Shown here: positions 6,587-8,058 of the stretch, one piece after another
Layout of the letters: the number at the start of each line of letters is the position of its first letter
Position numbering within the stretch: the first letter of the stretch is position 1
Assembly: GCA_021774955.1 (NCBI GenBank)
Contig: JAJFIN010000354.1
Coordinates: 1 to 8,058, forward strand
From: Alphaproteobacteria bacterium
GTDB taxonomy: Bacteria > Pseudomonadota > Alphaproteobacteria > M2410
Reading direction: 5' to 3'
DNA length: 8,058 nt
Notes under the pieces: generated by a model
What the model saw: the letters and a program-made list of their open reading frames with translations, nothing else
The model's database searches: none
What the model was told of the DNA's origin: nothing
Translations under genes and position numbers: made by a program

Positions 6587-6645
6587 TCCATCTCGCTTCG
6601 TTGATATCATCAAAAAAATGAGCTTTCTAAGGAATATTTACCGCC

Positions 6646-7089
6646 GTGAAACGCAAAAACCGCCGCCTCGCTTTTATCATCTCTTCCGTAGGATTGTTGA
6701 GTATTGCCTCTCTTTTGGTGCTTTCTGCGTTGCGCGACTCGATTGTCTTCTTCTACACGCCGTCTGATCTCTTAAGCCGTGAAATTGAGCCCGATAAACC
6801 AATTCGTGTTGGCGGTCTTGTTGTGACAGGGTCTGTTGTCCATACCGAAGAAGGGCGCGTTGAATTCAAGATTACTGATACCGAAAACGCGGTGCAAATT
6901 CATTTCAACGGCTTGCTGCCTGACTTGTTTAGGGAAGGTCAAGGAGTTGTTGCTCAAGGTACCATGCTAGACACGGGTGATTTTGAAGCCTCCCAGGTTC
7001 TCGCCAAGCATGATGAAACTTATATGCCACCTGAAGTAGCTGAGGCTCTGAAAGAGAAAGGATATTGGCAGCAACAAGAGAACAAATAG
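6646..7089 (+). CDS. ccmE: Cytochrome c maturation heme chaperone CcmE
   Basis: CcmE covalently binds heme on the periplasmic side of the inner membrane and hands it to the CcmF/CcmH ligation complex. The 147-aa length is normal. A basic N-terminus (MKRKNRRL) precedes one membrane anchor (8-28), then ALRDSIVFFYTPSDL (28-42), and an OB-fold domain with IRVGGLVVTGSV (53-64), VEFKITDT (72-79) and VVAQGTMLDTGDFEASQVLAKHDETY (101-126). His122 is the heme-attachment residue and Tyr126 the axial ligand, in the HDExY motif that marks the classical (His-type) CcmE. The GTG start is favoured because the protein then begins like other CcmE proteins. TAAGGA lies 12 bases upstream, a long spacing that may make translation weak. 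ccmF and ccmH do not follow; the next gene is on the opposite strand. Confidence 0.96.
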   Translation: MKRKNRRLAFIISSVGLLSIASLLVLSALRDSIVFFYTPSDLLSREIEPDKPIRVGGLVVTGSVVHTEEGRVEFKITDTENAVQIHFNGLLPDLFREGQGVVAQGTMLDTGDFEASQVLAKHDETYMPPEVAEALKEKGYWQQQENK

Positions 7090-7142
7090 ACCACACCGGA
7101 AAAAGGTGATTGAGTCTAAAGGCGACGATTGAACCAAGAACA

Positions 7143-7796
7143 TTAAGAATTGGTATGATCCAGGGTGCAATTCAGGATAGTCTGTACGCCACAAAATAGA
7201 TCTCGTTCGCTCATTACACACAAATCATTTTCTACCAGATTCATTTTGCTCAGCCGATCATGTTGCTCCTGCAAATAGGGAACATGAATGAACCCTGCCA
7301 ATTCTGGGCGCAATTGTTTTGGCAAGCACATAGTTCGATAGAACAGGTGGTTACATACATAAGCACCTGCATCATCTGAATATTCCACCGGAATCTCTGC
7401 ACTGTCCAAGCTCTCGTATATTGCCAATAGCGGCAGGCCTGATGGCAACATGTTGGGCGACGAAGGATCAATATTTGATTTTTCAGGTTTGAAGCCAGAA
7501 TTATCTGGTTGCCCAACTGAAAACTGGTTGCGGGCGACACATTCCAAGGTGAAGCCATTTGCCTTTGCGCTTAGCCCAAACTCAATCAGGATTCTAGGCC
7601 GAAGATGAACTAAGCATTCGCTTAGAAGGTCCCATGACTTTTCATACTCTGTTGGCAGGAGCAGACAATCGATCTCTGCCCCGCCAGGGAATTGAACCTC
7701 CCCAGATTGAAGCGCTTCGATGAGCACTTGAGTAGGGTTCTCCGGCGCGCCAGGAAAAAGCGTAAATCCCGTGATGAGAACTGTCTGTTTTTCCAT
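7143..7796 (-). CDS. Pyroglutamyl-peptidase I (peptidase family C15) homologue
   Basis: This family removes N-terminal pyroglutamate from peptides in the cytosol. The 217-aa length is typical. The N-terminus LITGFTLFPGAPENP (7-21) matches the family's TGFxPFGG...NP opening. The catalytic triad appears complete: Glu85 in FTLECVARN (82-90), Cys148 in DDAGAYVCNHLFY (141-153) and His171 in GFIHVPYLQEQ (168-178). The substrate-loop region 90-105 is more divergent than in characterised enzymes (QFSVGQPDNSGFKP), so specificity might differ. The ATG at 7796 has only a weak GGGA upstream. The gene converges with ccmE, with 53 bases between the stops and no strong terminator (only a 4- to 5-bp ACACC/GGTG stem at about 7092). 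No pathway link to its neighbours is visible. Confidence 0.9.
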   Translation of the reverse strand: MEKQTVLITGFTLFPGAPENPTQVLIEALQSGEVQFPGGAEIDCLLLPTEYEKSWDLLSECLVHLRPRILIEFGLSAKANGFTLECVARNQFSVGQPDNSGFKPEKSNIDPSSPNMLPSGLPLLAIYESLDSAEIPVEYSDDAGAYVCNHLFYRTMCLPKQLRPELAGFIHVPYLQEQHDRLSKMNLVENDLCVMSERDLFCGVQTILNCTLDHTNS

Positions 7797-7897
7797 ACAA
7801 GTCCCAGATCGTGTGTCAAAGCCACGAGTCGGCGGCCGTTGAGTGGGGCATTCTAATGATAAACGCTCGCGCTGCAGCCGCTAAATGACACAAGGCT

Positions 7898-7919
7898 TAT
7901 AATAATCATGTATATTATA
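7898..7919. promoter_or_regulatory. AT-rich 22-bp imperfect palindrome, possible operator/promoter
   Basis: TATAATA (7898-7904) and TATTATA (7913-7919) are perfect 7-bp arms around an 8-base centre whose middle CATG is also symmetric, giving 9 of 11 symmetric pairs. It lies in an AT-rich tract between two divergent genes, 71 bases before the 7991 start and 101 bases from the peptidase start. Its arms also read as -10-like TATAAT on each strand, though no good -35 partner was found. No specific regulator is recognised. Confidence 0.35.
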
Positions 7920-7990
7920 TGTTACTATATGATAAGCTATTGCCATCAAAGTCGTAGTACTGGATTGGGCGATTATGCGAGGATTTATTG

Positions 7991-8058
7991 ATGTCGTCAG
8001 ATGAACCAAACAAAAACAATTCAATTGATCCTTTTGATCCCGATCAGAGCTTTGGCTT
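7991..8058 (+). CDS. Start of an unidentified acidic protein, cut by window edge
   Basis: Only 22 complete codons are visible. The peptide is hydrophilic and rich in Asp, Asn and Pro (MSSDEPNKNN, then IDPFDPDQSFG), which suggests a disordered cytosolic N-terminal tail. The start is well supported: GAGGA at 7979-7983 is 7 bases before the ATG, and the nearest upstream ATG (7975) hits a stop within 10 codons. The family cannot be judged from this fragment. It is divergent from the peptidase gene. Confidence 0.6.
   Translation, partial: MSSDEPNKNNSIDPFDPDQSFG

Noticed and set aside
7090..7142. Possible bidirectional terminator between ccmE and the peptidase gene
   Set aside because: Only a 4- to 5-bp ACACC/GGTG stem is present, with no T-run on either side.
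7814..7819. Perfect TTGACA on the minus strand near the peptidase start
   Set aside because: A correctly spaced -10 box would fall on or inside the start codon and none is present, so it does not make a credible promoter for that gene.
1389..7830. GANTC (CcrM-type methylation) sites in the spacers, e.g. 1389, 1495, 2906, 6494, 7112, 7826
   Set aside because: About six sites in roughly 900 non-coding bases is only modestly above random expectation and such sites also occur in the genes, so no regulatory claim is made.

Overview
The window looks like chromosomal DNA of moderate GC content from an alphaproteobacterium. The main clues are a ccmE heme-chaperone gene with the HDExY heme-binding signature and a ccmI/cycH-type TPR gene close to it, together with a stand-alone histidine phosphotransfer (Hpt) protein. 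Family or genus cannot be fixed from this sequence alone. No tRNA, rRNA, CRISPR array, insertion sequence or phage gene was seen.

Layout. At the left edge, on the minus strand, lies a YihY/BrkB-family membrane protein whose C-terminus runs off the window (1-1178). A 321-bp divergent spacer follows (1179-1499). It holds several inverted repeats, including a 20-bp near-perfect palindrome. Plus-strand genes follow: an unrecognised all-helical protein of 466 aa (1500-2900), then a tightly packed group of a YegD-like Hsp70 ATPase with no substrate-binding domain (3042-4343), a DUF938-type SAM-dependent methyltransferase (4347-5024) and a shortened CcmI-like TPR protein (5025-5954). The last three are separated by only 3 and 0 bases, so they are probably co-transcribed and translationally coupled. 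A convergent minus-strand Hpt gene (5971-6396) separates them from ccmE (6646-7089, plus). A pyroglutamyl-peptidase I homologue lies on the minus strand (7143-7796). The first 22 codons of an acidic, unidentified protein start at 7991 and leave the window.

How the genes may work together. CcmI-like and CcmE belong to cytochrome c maturation, which loads heme onto apocytochromes in the periplasm. Here their genes are split by an opposite-strand gene, and ccmF and ccmH are not next to them, so the usual cycHJKL-type cluster is broken up. The Hsp70-like protein has a complete set of ATPase motifs but ends where the nucleotide-binding domain ends. The helical protein upstream is therefore a candidate dedicated partner. 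That pair is the most interesting part of the window, but its function is inference. The YihY, Hpt and peptidase genes show no obvious link to it.
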